DNA of 64,000 bases from assembly GCA_002399025.1 (NCBI GenBank), contig DHCV01000026.1:123740-187739 (forward strand), in the 5' to 3' direction. Origin of the DNA: Bacteroidales bacterium UBA4893. GTDB taxonomy: Bacteria; Bacteroidota; Bacteroidia; Bacteroidales; P3. The position numbers were made by a program, and so were the translations under genes. Within the stretch, counting starts at the first letter, position 1. Each line of letters opens with the position of its first letter. Shown here in pieces: positions 9,504 through 17,907 of the stretch. The notes beneath the pieces are model-generated. The model was not told where the DNA came from, ran no database searches, and was given only the letters and a program-made list of their open reading frames with translations.

Positions 9504-9554
9504 CTAAAAGTTTTATTTATAGAGTATATATAATTAATTTTGGTTATTTTTGAG

Positions 9555-9730
9555 GGTTGAGGTGTTGAGGTGTTTAGTTGTTTAGTTGTTTGTCTGAATC
9601 AGGATTTACAGAATTTAAGGATTAATAGGATTTTAGTATTAAATAATCAAGAAAATCGAATAATCAAGCAAATCCTGATTCTGATAAAAAGCAACAACTA
9701 AACAAATACACAACTCAACAACTCAACAAA
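9555..9730. repeat. Long imperfect palindromic intergenic element, copy 2
   Basis: Same family as 8151-8364. Left arm GTTGAGGTGTTTAGTTG with TCTGAATCAGGATT; right arm AATCCTGATTCTGA with CAACTAAACAAATACACAAC and CAACAACTCAAC. The right arm ends about 20 bases before the cytidine deaminase start, so it is part of that gene's leader. Confidence 0.7.
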
Positions 9731-9747
9731 AAGAAAACAAAACAAAT

Positions 9748-10215
9748 ATGGAAAGTAAACAATTGGTTATTAATTATGGGGAAGCTTTAATTGAAGAGCT
9801 TTTAAAGGAAGATAGAGAGCTTTTGATGGAGGCTCAAAACTCATTGGAAGGTGCGTATTCTCCTTATTCTAATTTTAGGGTTGCAAGTGCTGTTAGGATG
9901 GATAGTGGGGAGGTTTTTTGTGGTGCTAATCAGGAAAATTCTGCTTATCCTTCTGGTCTTTGTGCTGAAAGGGTTGCTTTGTATTATGCAGGTGCTCATT
10001 CTGAAAATGCAAAGGTTGTTTCTATTGCTGTTGTTGCTCAAAATGCAGATAATAAATTCTCTTTGGCATATCCTTGTGGGGCATGTCTTCAAGTGATTAA
10101 AGAATGGGAAATTAGATATAAGAACTCAATTCGTGTTATTGTTCAAATTGATGAAAATAGGGTTCAAATATTTGATGGTGTTGGCTCTTTAATGCCGTTT
10201 TCTTTTAGTCTTTAA
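9748..10215 (+). CDS. cdd: Cytidine deaminase
   Basis: The 155-residue protein belongs to the zinc-dependent cytidine/deoxycytidine deaminase family of pyrimidine salvage. Zinc ligands and the catalytic acid are clear: Cys72 and Glu74 in GLCAERVALY, and Cys110 and Cys113 in YPCGACLQV. The substrate-binding segment SPYSNFRVASAV is at about 38-49. Length fits the homotetrameric class with a slight N-terminal extension. Its 3' end overlaps the convergent stress-protein gene by 11 bases, so no terminator lies between them. Confidence 0.95.
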   Translation: MESKQLVINYGEALIEELLKEDRELLMEAQNSLEGAYSPYSNFRVASAVRMDSGEVFCGANQENSAYPSGLCAERVALYYAGAHSENAKVVSIAVVAQNADNKFSLAYPCGACLQVIKEWEIRYKNSIRVIVQIDENRVQIFDGVGSLMPFSFSL

Positions 10216-11146
10216 GATATTTAAGTTCTTTTGTGTTAAGTAGTTCGAAAGGCAGGAAACTTGATACAAAATAGTTGTTGTGTTCTATTGCTTTTGTGGT
10301 GAATGAAACAACTGGCATTTCGCTTTCTTTAATCATTTTTTGAGCTATGGCTCCAATATAGCTATCCATTACTCCCAATTCTTGGTGTGTCATAATCATT
10401 AATAAATCACCATTTACTTTTTGAGCATGATTAAGAATTGTTCTGTGAACGGGTTCTTCCGATTTTTCGTATAGTTGTGCTGTACAATTAATACCTTCTT
10501 TCTCAACAACAAATTTAGCTTTCTCCATTTTTAGGTATAATCTACTTTGTTTGGTAGAAATTCCTCCACTCAAAACTCCCATTAAGTGAATGTTTGCTTT
10601 GTAATATTTTGCCCAAGCTATTGCTTTTGATACTTTTTCAAGGGTTTGCTTAGTCAGGTCAATTGGTAAGACTATGTTTCTAAAACCACAATCGAGAATT
10701 GGATTATCGGATACTGTTATAACAGGACATGGTGATTCACTAATTACTTGCAGTATGCTTGTTCCAAAAATATTTAAATCGGGTTTAGACTCTTTGTTCT
10801 TACCCATAATTATGTATTGAGCTTTTAGAATATCTGCTTGTTCGTGAATAACATCCACTGGGTTTCCTTCTTCAACAATTGTAATTACTCTAACTCCTGT
10901 TTCTTTTTTTGTGTTTGTAGCCAACACTTTCAATTTGGCTCTAACCTCTCTTTGTATTCTTCTATTGTCTTTTTCACTTCGGAAAAGCTGTGAGAAGAAA
11001 TCACCCTTTCTTATTACAGAAAGAAGATAAATCTCTCCTTTTAAATATTTTGTTATGCATACTGCTTCTTTAAGAGCAATTTCTGATGTGGGACCAAAAT
11101 CATATGGTACTAATACGGCAGGTTTTTTAATTGTTTTTGTTGTCAT
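10205..11146 (-). CDS. Tandem universal stress protein (UspA family)
   Basis: This 313-residue protein carries two Usp domains (about 8-145 and 155-285). The first domain keeps a Usp nucleotide-binding pattern, IMGKNKES...FGTSILQVISESPCPVITV. In the second the corresponding segment is IMTHQELG...IGAIAQKMIKESEMPVVSF, which lacks the strict glycine pattern and may not bind ATP. It is probably a cytoplasmic stress-responsive protein with no known catalytic role. It follows the SDR gene by 34 bases on the same strand and overlaps cdd convergently by 11 bases. Confidence 0.88.
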   Translation of the reverse strand: MTTKTIKKPAVLVPYDFGPTSEIALKEAVCITKYLKGEIYLLSVIRKGDFFSQLFRSEKDNRRIQREVRAKLKVLATNTKKETGVRVITIVEEGNPVDVIHEQADILKAQYIIMGKNKESKPDLNIFGTSILQVISESPCPVITVSDNPILDCGFRNIVLPIDLTKQTLEKVSKAIAWAKYYKANIHLMGVLSGGISTKQSRLYLKMEKAKFVVEKEGINCTAQLYEKSEEPVHRTILNHAQKVNGDLLMIMTHQELGVMDSYIGAIAQKMIKESEMPVVSFTTKAIEHNNYFVSSFLPFELLNTKELKYLKD

Positions 11147-11180
11147 ATATTTTAGTGTTTTATTATTAACGAAGAAAACG

Positions 11181-11900
11181 TTATTTAATTATTTTTGACC
11201 ATAGACAGGAAGGAATCAAGAGCATTAGTCCTGAAATAAATCCCCAATATGATGGACAAAAAGCTACTTTTTTTTCTTTTTCTATGGCTTTAAAAATTAA
11301 TTTACCCCCCTTTTCCAAGCTTGTTGTTAGGGGATAATTTCTGTTTTTAATCATAGTTGTTCTTATAAAGCCAGGTAGTATTGTTGTTGTTTTAATGTTT
11401 AGTTTATTTTGTTTTGCAAGTTGTGATATGGCTTTGAGATACATGTTGTTATATTTTTTCGATGCTGAATAGGAAGGAGAAATTGAAATTGTTCTAACCC
11501 CAGCCACAGACGAAATACCCACAATATGCCCATTACCTTTTTCTCTAAAATAGTGATAAGCAACATCAATTAAATGAGTAAATCCATAAACATTTACTTC
11601 AACAGTCTGTATTTCTTGTTCAATATCAATCTCTTTATTAATATATCCTACTCCCGAACAATAAATAAACCTATCCATGCCACCACACATTTCAATCAAC
11701 TCCAAAAGCTCCTCTTTGGCACTTGGTTTTGAAGTATCCATTTTCTTATAGAATACATTTGAGGGATTAATAGCTTTCAATTCATCCAGAAGGTTTTCTC
11801 TTCTTGCAGCAATCCCCACAATATAACCAGCATTGATATAGTGAATAGCTAATTCCCTACCAATTCCTGATGATGCACCTATAATTATTACTCTTTTCAT
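11181..11900 (-). CDS. Short-chain dehydrogenase/reductase (SDR)
   Basis: This 239-residue classical SDR has the cofactor loop GASSGIG at about 8-14 and an AARREN segment after strand 2 that suits NADP(H). It also has the active-site serine region GISSVAGV and catalytic YSASK. The C-terminus is hydrophobic (GFISGLMLLIPSCLW), suggesting membrane association. The substrate cannot be told from sequence. It lies between recR and the Usp gene on the same strand, probably one transcription unit. Confidence 0.85.
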   Translation of the reverse strand: MKRVIIIGASSGIGRELAIHYINAGYIVGIAARRENLLDELKAINPSNVFYKKMDTSKPSAKEELLELIEMCGGMDRFIYCSGVGYINKEIDIEQEIQTVEVNVYGFTHLIDVAYHYFREKGNGHIVGISSVAGVRTISISPSYSASKKYNNMYLKAISQLAKQNKLNIKTTTILPGFIRTTMIKNRNYPLTTSLEKGGKLIFKAIEKEKKVAFCPSYWGFISGLMLLIPSCLWSKIIK

Positions 11901-11911
11901 TTCTTTATGAA

Positions 11912-11981
11912 TGTTTAGTTGTTTAGTTGTGTATTTGTTTAGTTGTATTTTCTCAACGCCTCAACGCCTCAACATCTCAAC
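11912..11981. repeat. Half copy of the TGTTTAGTTG palindromic element
   Basis: Between recR and the SDR gene. TGTTTAGTTG repeats on the left face CTCAACGCCTCAACGCCTC repeats on the right, the same arm words as the elements at 8151 and 9555. The last bases run into the 3' end of recR. Confidence 0.55.
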
Positions 11982-12597
11982 CATTATTATGCACCTGACT
12001 GAATGGCATACGATTTAGGATTGAACGTCCTAAGGTTATTTCGTCTGCAAATTCAATATTATCTCCAATGGCTATTCCACGTGCAATGGTAGTTATCTGC
12101 AAATCGCAGCCTTGAAGTAGTTTGTTTATATAAAATCCTGTTGTGTCTCCTTCCATTGTTGTGGGTAGTGCAAGAATAATTTCTTCAATTTCTTTTTCCT
12201 TCACTCTTTCAATAAGTTGATTAATTGTTAAATCTCCAATCCCAATTCCTTCAATTGGAGAAATTACTCCTCCCAAAACATGATAAACTCCTCTATATTG
12301 ATTCGTGTTTTCAATGGCAAGTATATCTCTTATATTCTCCACAACACATATTTGATTGTGATTTCTTTTTGGATGAGAACAAATTGAACATATTTCTGTG
12401 TCGGAAAGAGAATGGCATATTTTACAATATTTAATTTCTGCTTTCATTTTGCTGAGTGAATTGCATAGGTTTTCTGTTGTTTGATTGGGTTGTTTTAGAA
12501 GATATAGAGCAAAACGAAGTGCTGAACGTTTCCCCACACCTGGAAGGCGTGAAAGTTCATTTACTGCATTCTCAACCAAGCTTGAAGGGTATTCCAT
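11977..12597 (-). CDS. recR: Recombination mediator RecR
   Basis: RecR works with RecO and RecF to load RecA at single-strand gaps. The 206-residue protein has the expected order: an N-terminal helix-hairpin-helix (LPGVGKRSALRFALYLL, about 18-34), a four-cysteine zinc finger (CKIC...CSIC, about 57-72), a TOPRIM domain (ICVVE through GLTIN-like segments), and the C-terminal Walker-like strand. Length is usual. It is divergent from the symporter, with back-to-back promoters in the 98-base gap. Confidence 0.96.
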   Translation of the reverse strand: MEYPSSLVENAVNELSRLPGVGKRSALRFALYLLKQPNQTTENLCNSLSKMKAEIKYCKICHSLSDTEICSICSHPKRNHNQICVVENIRDILAIENTNQYRGVYHVLGGVISPIEGIGIGDLTINQLIERVKEKEIEEIILALPTTMEGDTTGFYINKLLQGCDLQITTIARGIAIGDNIEFADEITLGRSILNRMPFSQVHNNG

Positions 12598-12631
12598 ATA
12601 AAATTATTAATCAAGTTTGAAAAATTATAGT

Positions 12632-12639
12632 TACTTTTG
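12632..12639 (+). promoter_or_regulatory. -7 box for the symporter gene
   Basis: TACTTTTG, about 57 bases before the symporter ATG at 12696. Confidence 0.4.
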
Positions 12640-12669
12640 TATCTCAAATAAAATAGATAAAGCAATTTA

Positions 12670-12677
12670 CAAAAATA
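12670..12677 (-). promoter_or_regulatory. -7 box for recR
   Basis: Minus strand TATTTTTG, about 73 bases before the recR ATG. It interleaves with the opposing symporter promoter. Confidence 0.4.
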
Positions 12678-12695
12678 CAAAATTCTTTCTAACTT

Positions 12696-14150
12696 ATGGA
12701 ACAAATAATTTTCTGGGCATTCGTTTTATATACTCTATTACTTTTTCTAATAACTTATCTTACTGCTCGTAAGGCTAATAATCAATCTTTTTTCTCAGGC
12801 AATAAACGCTCTCCATGGTTTGTGGTGGCTTATGGAATGATTGGTGCTTCACTTTCAGGAGTTACCTTTATGAGTGTTCCTGGTTGGGTGAATGAGCGTT
12901 CCTTTACCTATATGCTTACAGTGTTTGGTTTCTTTTTGGGTTATTTGGTTATTGCTTTTATTCTTATGCCAACCTATTATAAGTTAAACCTTACTTCTAT
13001 TTATAAGTATTTAGAAACACGCTTTGGACGATTTTCACACAAGACAGGTTCTTTCTATTTCCTACTTTCCAGAACTTTGGGTGCATCACTAAGAATGTTT
13101 ATTGTTATTATTGTTTTGCAAAACTTTGTTTTTGAATCTTGGGGAGTACCTTTTGAGCTAACGGTAATTTTGTTTTTAAGCTTAATTCTTCTCTTTACAT
13201 TTAAGGGAGGAATTAAAACTATAATTTGGACAGATACCCTACAAACAACCTTTATGTTAACTGCATTGGTTATGTGTTTTGTTATGGTTGCTCAGGCTAT
13301 GAATATGTCGGTAGGAGATATGTTCTCCTCAATTTATAAGAGCGATTACACAACAATATTTGTTACTGATTCTTCTTCACGTTTAACTTGGTGGAAACAA
13401 ATACTTGGAGGAATGTTTATCTGTATTTCCATGACTGGATTAGACCAGGAAATGATGCAAAAGAATTTGAGTTGCAAAAACATAAAGTCTGCTCAAAAGA
13501 ATATGATTACTTTTAGCATAACTCTTTTCTTTGTAAACTTCCTTTTCCTTATGCTTGGAGCTGCACTCTATATGTATTCTTCTCAAATGGGTATTGATGT
13601 TAAAGGAGATTCTCTTTTCCCAACCATAGCCATAAATCACCTTGGACCAATTGCAGGAGTAGTTTTTATAATAGGTCTTATTTCAGCTCTTTTCCCATCA
13701 GCCGATGGTGCTCTAACTTCTCTTACAACTGCATTCTCGATAGATTTCTTAAATCTTGAACATAGAAATGATTATACCGAAAAGAAGAAAACCAGAGTAA
13801 GACATATTGTACATGCTTGTTTTGCTTTGCTTTTTGTTGGTATTATTATATTCTATTATCGCCATCAAAATCAACATTTAATTGATATTCTCTATCAAGT
13901 AGCATCAATAACCTATGGACCACTTCTTGGTTTATTTGCTTTTGGACTACTAACAAAAAGAGAGGTAAAAGATAAGTTTGTGCCTATAATATGTATCTTA
14001 TCACCAGTAATTTGTTTTATCCTAAGTGCAAACTCCCTAAAATGGTTTAATTATAGCTTCGATTTCGAACTCCTACTACTAAACGGCTTCCTAACCTTTG
14101 TAGGGTTATTAGCTATTAGTCATAAACGGAAAGAGGTTGCGGTTAATTAA
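12696..14150 (+). CDS. Sodium:solute symporter (SSS family)
   Basis: A 484-residue integral membrane protein with about 13 hydrophobic segments and SSS landmarks: GASLSGVTFMSVPGW near the first helices, LGASLRMFIVI, and the GGIKTIIWTD loop. A conserved region, LISALFPSADGALTSLTTAFSIDFL, matches the TM8 sodium-site region (long motif given in part). It co-transports an unknown organic solute with sodium; nothing in the neighbourhood identifies the substrate. The last 30 bases of the gene are duplicated imperfectly at 14985-15016, downstream of the KilA-N gene. Confidence 0.9.
   Translation: MEQIIFWAFVLYTLLLFLITYLTARKANNQSFFSGNKRSPWFVVAYGMIGASLSGVTFMSVPGWVNERSFTYMLTVFGFFLGYLVIAFILMPTYYKLNLTSIYKYLETRFGRFSHKTGSFYFLLSRTLGASLRMFIVIIVLQNFVFESWGVPFELTVILFLSLILLFTFKGGIKTIIWTDTLQTTFMLTALVMCFVMVAQAMNMSVGDMFSSIYKSDYTTIFVTDSSSRLTWWKQILGGMFICISMTGLDQEMMQKNLSCKNIKSAQKNMITFSITLFFVNFLFLMLGAALYMYSSQMGIDVKGDSLFPTIAINHLGPIAGVVFIIGLISALFPSADGALTSLTTAFSIDFLNLEHRNDYTEKKKTRVRHIVHACFALLFVGIIIFYYRHQNQHLIDILYQVASITYGPLLGLFAFGLLTKREVKDKFVPIICILSPVICFILSANSLKWFNYSFDFELLLLNGFLTFVGLLAISHKRKEVAVN
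14081..14112 (+). repeat. Direct repeat L flanking the KilA-N gene (in the symporter 3' end)
   Basis: AAACGGCTTCCTAACCTTTG continuing TAGGGTTA is matched by 14985-15016 with 25 of the first 28 bases identical. The pair brackets the KilA-N gene. Confidence 0.65.
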
Positions 14151-14251
14151 TCCTGATTCAGACAAATTAATACCTTGTAAATATTAATGTTGAAGGAGAA
14201 TCAATCACAGTTATTATTGATAAAGAACAAGAATATATTTCTTTAACAGAT

Positions 14252-14980
14252 ATGTTAAAAGCAAAAGATGGAGATTTTTTTATTTCTGACTGGTTGCGTA
14301 ATAGAAATACTATTGAGTTTATAGGTATATGGGAGTCGGTTTATAATCCAAATTTTAATTATGGCGAATTTGCCACAATTAAAAGTCAAGCGGGTTTAAA
14401 TAGTTATAAATTAAGTGTAAAAGAGTGGGTTGAAAAAACAAATGCAATTGGACTAAAAGCTACTGCTGGAAGATATGGTGGTACTTATGCTCATCCTGAT
14501 ATTGCTTTTGAATTTGGAATGTGGATTAGTCCTCAGTTTAAAATTTATCTCGTAAAAGAATTTCAACGACTTAAAAAAGATGAAAATAATCGTCAGAAAT
14601 TAGAATGGAATTTACAAAGAACACTCACCAAAATTAATTATCAAATTCATACAGATGCGATAAAAGAAAATCTAATTCCACAAAAGATAACACAGCAGCA
14701 AGCAAGTTATGTATATGCAGATGAAGCAGATTTATTAAATGTTGCTCTTTTTGGAATAACAGCAAAGGAGTGGAGGGATAATAATCCTGATAAAAATACA
14801 AATATACGAGATAACGCTACGTTAGAACAATTGGTTGTATTAAGTAATTTAGAGAGTATTAATGCATTATTAATAAGACAAGGTATGCCGAGAAATGAAA
14901 GATTAATGCAACTCAATAATGTTGCTATTATGCAAATGAAATCTTTACTCTCAAACAATTCTTTGAAAAGTTTAAAATAA
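14252..14980 (+). CDS. KilA-N domain protein, apparent 5' truncation
   Basis: The 242 residues from the first ATG match the KilA-N type protein common in Bacteroidota accessory DNA: FISDWLRNRNTIEFIGIWE, then KSQAGLNSYKLSVKEWVE, TAGRYGGTYAHPDIAFEFGM and a C-terminal helical region. KilA-N is a DNA-binding domain first known from phages. Clear family-like sequence continues in frame upstream of that ATG (residues read INVEGESITVIIDKEQEYIS) back to about 14180. A TAA at 14168 closes the frame and no ATG, GTG or TTG start lies between. The gene therefore has lost its original start or uses a non-standard one. It is flanked by direct repeats and is probably an insertion. Confidence 0.75.
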   Translation: MLKAKDGDFFISDWLRNRNTIEFIGIWESVYNPNFNYGEFATIKSQAGLNSYKLSVKEWVEKTNAIGLKATAGRYGGTYAHPDIAFEFGMWISPQFKIYLVKEFQRLKKDENNRQKLEWNLQRTLTKINYQIHTDAIKENLIPQKITQQQASYVYADEADLLNVALFGITAKEWRDNNPDKNTNIRDNATLEQLVVLSNLESINALLIRQGMPRNERLMQLNNVAIMQMKSLLSNNSLKSLK

Positions 14981-14984
14981 TCAT

Positions 14985-15016
14985 AAACAGCTTCCTATCC
15001 TTTGTAGGATTAATTA
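14985..15016 (+). repeat. Direct repeat R flanking the KilA-N gene
   Basis: AAACAGCTTCCTATCCTTTG continuing TAGGATTA copies the symporter 3' end (14081-14112) and ends at the nhaA stop codon. Confidence 0.65.
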
Positions 15017-16165
15017 ATACCTTTTACCTTTTACTTCTTTTAGGGTTATGGAAAGGGCTAATAGACCTAAGATTGCAGCCAATAGGGAGGCTATAAGTAT
15101 TGCAAATTTGGCGTTGTTTTGAATTGAGATATCATTAAAAGCTAAAAGAGTAATAAATATTGACATAGTAAACCCTATTCCTGCTACCATTCCAACTGAG
15201 AATATATGTTTGAATCTTAATCCATTAGGCAGTGAGCAAAGTTTAAGCTTGACTCCAATAAAACTCAATAACCAAATCCCTAATGGCTTTCCAATCAATA
15301 GTCCAAGAATTATTCCAATGCTATATGGTTGAAGAATGGTGCTTGAAAAATCTCCTTCAATCCTTATGGCTGTGTTGGCAAGAGCAAATATTGGAATCAC
15401 AAAAAATGAAACGGGTTGATGAAGAAATAATTCTAATCTTCGAGAACAAGAAACTTCTTTTGACTTCCTAAATGGGATTGCAAAAGCTAAGAGAACTCCT
15501 GTAATGGTTGGATGAATTCCCGAAGTGTAAATAAAATACCACATAATAGCTCCACCAATTAAATAGGGGTAAAGCTTATGGACTTTTTTGTAGTTAAGGA
15601 AAATCAATATCAAAAATATTCCTATTGCAATCAAAAGATTAGAAAGTACAAGCTCCTTAGAATAGAAAAAAGCAATAATGAGAATTGCTCCCAAATCATC
15701 GAAGATTGCTAATGCTAAAAGAAAGACCTTTAAAGATATTGGAACTCTTTTACCCAAAAGAGCTAAAACACCAATAGCGAAAGCAATATCTGTTGCCATA
15801 GGTATTCCAAAACCAGAAGTAAATTCAGTTCCACTATTAAACCCAAAGTAAATCAGGGCAGGAACTACCATTCCTCCAATTGCAGCAAATAGGGGTAAGA
15901 TGGCATCTTTTATTTTTGATAGTTCGCCAGTATATAATTCTCTTTCAAGTTCCAAACCAATCAAAAGGAAAAAGAAAGTCATTAAAACATCATTTATCCA
16001 AAATTCCACACTCTTTCCCATTAGGGTTGAATGCCATAGGTCAGAATAGCTTTGACCTAATGCTGAGTTGGCAAGGATTAATGAAAATATTGTGCATAGA
16101 ATCAAGATAAGACCAGAAATCTTATTGCTTTTAAGAAATGCGTTAAGTACGTTTTTTAATGTCAT
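15014..16165 (-). CDS. nhaA: Na+/H+ antiporter NhaA
   Basis: A 383-residue, about 12-helix antiporter of the NhaA family, exporting sodium for protons at the inner membrane. The ion-binding pair is present in IFDDLGAILI (the adjacent aspartates of NhaA helix V), and the helix IV unwound region appears as GIPMATDIAFAIGVLALLG. Length is typical. Its promoter is at 16180-16187. A broken terminator half and a TTAC microsatellite lie upstream. Confidence 0.95.
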   Translation of the reverse strand: MTLKNVLNAFLKSNKISGLILILCTIFSLILANSALGQSYSDLWHSTLMGKSVEFWINDVLMTFFFLLIGLELERELYTGELSKIKDAILPLFAAIGGMVVPALIYFGFNSGTEFTSGFGIPMATDIAFAIGVLALLGKRVPISLKVFLLALAIFDDLGAILIIAFFYSKELVLSNLLIAIGIFLILIFLNYKKVHKLYPYLIGGAIMWYFIYTSGIHPTITGVLLAFAIPFRKSKEVSCSRRLELFLHQPVSFFVIPIFALANTAIRIEGDFSSTILQPYSIGIILGLLIGKPLGIWLLSFIGVKLKLCSLPNGLRFKHIFSVGMVAGIGFTMSIFITLLAFNDISIQNNAKFAILIASLLAAILGLLALSITLKEVKGKRY

Positions 16166-16179
16166 AGCTTATAAAAACG

Positions 16180-16187
16180 CAAAAATA
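16180..16187 (-). promoter_or_regulatory. -7 box for nhaA
   Basis: Minus strand TATTTTTG, 15-22 bases upstream of the nhaA ATG, implying a very short leader. Confidence 0.5.
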
Positions 16188-16206
16188 CTTAAAATATTTT
16201 GAATGT

Positions 16207-16238
16207 AATAAAAAAACTCCAAGAGATAAGGAGTGCTC
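16207..16238. repeat. Direct repeat L bracketing rhuM: half of a terminator hairpin
   Basis: ACTCCAAGAGATAAGGAGTG preceded by an A-run. It matches 17805-17836 almost exactly, but only one arm of the hairpin is present here; the other arm is replaced by CAAAGAAAAC. Confidence 0.7.
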
Positions 16239-16275
16239 AAAGAAAACAAGGGTAGTTCTTCTTTATGTTGTTTTT

Positions 16276-16295
16276 TTACTTACTTACTTACTTAC
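16276..16295. repeat. TTAC tetranucleotide microsatellite
   Basis: Five perfect TTAC units between nhaA and the RhuM gene. Length would be expected to vary by slippage. Non-coding here. Confidence 0.85.
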
Positions 16296-16363
16296 TTTTG
16301 GCTTGATACAAAAGTAACAAAAAATCAAGACCTTATGTAGTGGTTAATAATTAATGTTAATTA

Positions 16364-17386
16364 CTAATCATTATTCTCATTCAACCTATTAATTTCTCTG
16401 TCAAAATCGCTTTCAAATAGTTGGTCTTGAATAATTCTATATTTCTGAAACTCACTTTCTGCATGAGCTTTCGCTATTTCAGCCGTAACCCTTCCTGCAT
16501 TAATTAATATTTCCCTGTCAGTAGCAGCAATAAATTTATTTAATCGTAGTTCCCAGTCCTCCATAGTCATAGGAATTTTTCTCAAAGCCATATCTTCTGC
16601 AATATCCAAATAGGCTGAAACCAAACGTTGTAATTGTTGCATCTCGCTTTCAGACAAATAGTTCTTAGCCACACTCACATCAAATTTTTGAATTTTTCCA
16701 TTAGGAGCATCCTTCCAAGTTGTCAATCCCATATGAACTTTTTTGTGGTCGGCTCTATTTACAATTACTTCGGCTGCTGTTTGTTTAGTAATTGCCCAGT
16801 GTAATTTGTTTTGAACAGTTGCAAAAAAACGCTTTGTAGTTTGTGCCGTTACATCATAATCAATTGATGTTGCATAAATATCTGTTATTTTTTGATAGAA
16901 TTTTCGCTCACTAAGCCTTATTTCTCTAATGCGTTGAAGTTGTTCTTCGAAATACTTTTTACCGATAATGGTACCATCATTTTTCAAACGCTCATCGTCC
17001 ATAGCAAAACCCTTAATAGTGAACTCCTGCACTATTTGAGTTGCCCATTTGCGAAAAAGTACTGCTCTTTCAGAATTTACCTTATAACCCACAGCAATTA
17101 TTGCAGAAAGATTATAGTGTTTAGTGTTATATAACTTACCATCAGCAGCAGTTATTCGAAAATTTCGAACAACTGAATTTTCCTCCAACTCACTATCCGA
17201 AAATATCTTTTTAAGGTGGTAATTAATAGTATGAGTTTCTACATTGTAAAGTACACCCATCATTTTTTGTGTTAACCAAATATTTTCATCAGCATAAATA
17301 GCATTAACCCCTCCATCTCCCGTAGAAGCAATATAGGTTAAATATTCTGCCGAAGAAGAACGTACCAATGATTTTTCATCTTTCAT
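16364..17386 (-). CDS. rhuM: RhuM-family protein (virulence/phage-antirepressor-like)
   Basis: The 340-residue protein fits the RhuM family: an N-terminal winged DNA-binding-like region (NIWLTQKMMGVLYNVE, then TINYHLKKIF), RKWATQIVQEFTIKGFAMDDERLK, and a central FYQKITDIYATSIDYD segment. The conserved KLHWAITKQTAAEVI follows. The family occurs in phages, islands and near restriction systems; its exact role is unknown. It has its own promoter (17414-17421). The gene together with a redoxin remnant lies between two copies of a 32-base repeat, so it looks like an inserted cassette. Confidence 0.88.
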   Translation of the reverse strand: MKDEKSLVRSSSAEYLTYIASTGDGGVNAIYADENIWLTQKMMGVLYNVETHTINYHLKKIFSDSELEENSVVRNFRITAADGKLYNTKHYNLSAIIAVGYKVNSERAVLFRKWATQIVQEFTIKGFAMDDERLKNDGTIIGKKYFEEQLQRIREIRLSERKFYQKITDIYATSIDYDVTAQTTKRFFATVQNKLHWAITKQTAAEVIVNRADHKKVHMGLTTWKDAPNGKIQKFDVSVAKNYLSESEMQQLQRLVSAYLDIAEDMALRKIPMTMEDWELRLNKFIAATDREILINAGRVTAEIAKAHAESEFQKYRIIQDQLFESDFDREINRLNENND

Positions 17387-17413
17387 AATGTAAAAAATGT
17401 ATTATTTTTGATA

Positions 17414-17421
17414 CAAAACTA
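17414..17421 (-). promoter_or_regulatory. -7 box for rhuM
   Basis: Minus strand TAGTTTTG, about 28 bases before the ATG. Confidence 0.45.
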
Positions 17422-17473
17422 CAAATAAAATATCAAATTGGAAAATCGTTATTTAATGATTAATGGTAAGTGG

Positions 17474-17854
17474 TTATTTAATTAATTGTAGAATCTTAGA
17501 ATAATCATCTAAGCGTGATGTTTTATATACTATCTTCTTATAAGGAGACGTTAATATATAATAAGGCATTGGCTTTGTGTAAAAATATCTATTTATTCCC
17601 TTTGCATGATAGGATAAATATTGTGCATCAAGACTGGACATATCTTTTTCTATTTTTTTTTCTGCATTATCAGACAAGGCATTTATTGACATTATCTTAA
17701 TTCCTTTCTTTTCTAAAACTAAATATTCCAAACTATCACTTTCATGTTTTAAACCATAAATCCAATTTTTGCATGATTTGCAACCAAAAAACCAGAAATC
17801 CAATAATAAAAAAAACTCCAAGAGATAAGGAGTACTCTTGGAGTTTAAAATCAA
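17474..17854 (-). pseudogene. Thioredoxin-like (TlpA/redoxin) gene remnant, 5' end lost
   Basis: From about the 15th codon the frame reads LLLDFWFFGCKSCKNWIYG, which looks like the redox strand and CxxC active site of TlpA-type thioredoxins. It continues with KKGIKIMSINA and a late YYILTSPYKKIVYK, matching the fold's later strands. The upstream half (signal peptide and first strands) is missing: the frame opens with a TTG inside the hydG terminator hairpin, closed by TAA at 17858-17860. No promoter was found. Best read as a truncated remnant; a functional cytoplasmic mini-redoxin is unlikely. Confidence 0.55.
17805..17846 (-). terminator. Terminator of hydG, containing direct repeat R
   Basis: A perfect 12-base stem (AAACTCCAAGAG / CTCTTGGAGTTT) with a long T-run on the minus strand, about 60 bases after the hydG stop. 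Its 5' half (17805-17836) is duplicated at 16207-16238. Confidence 0.85.
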
Positions 17855-17907
17855 CTTTTAGGAGGAAAGTTAATTTTTTGAAGGTATATCGTTACAAATC
17901 TATTTGT

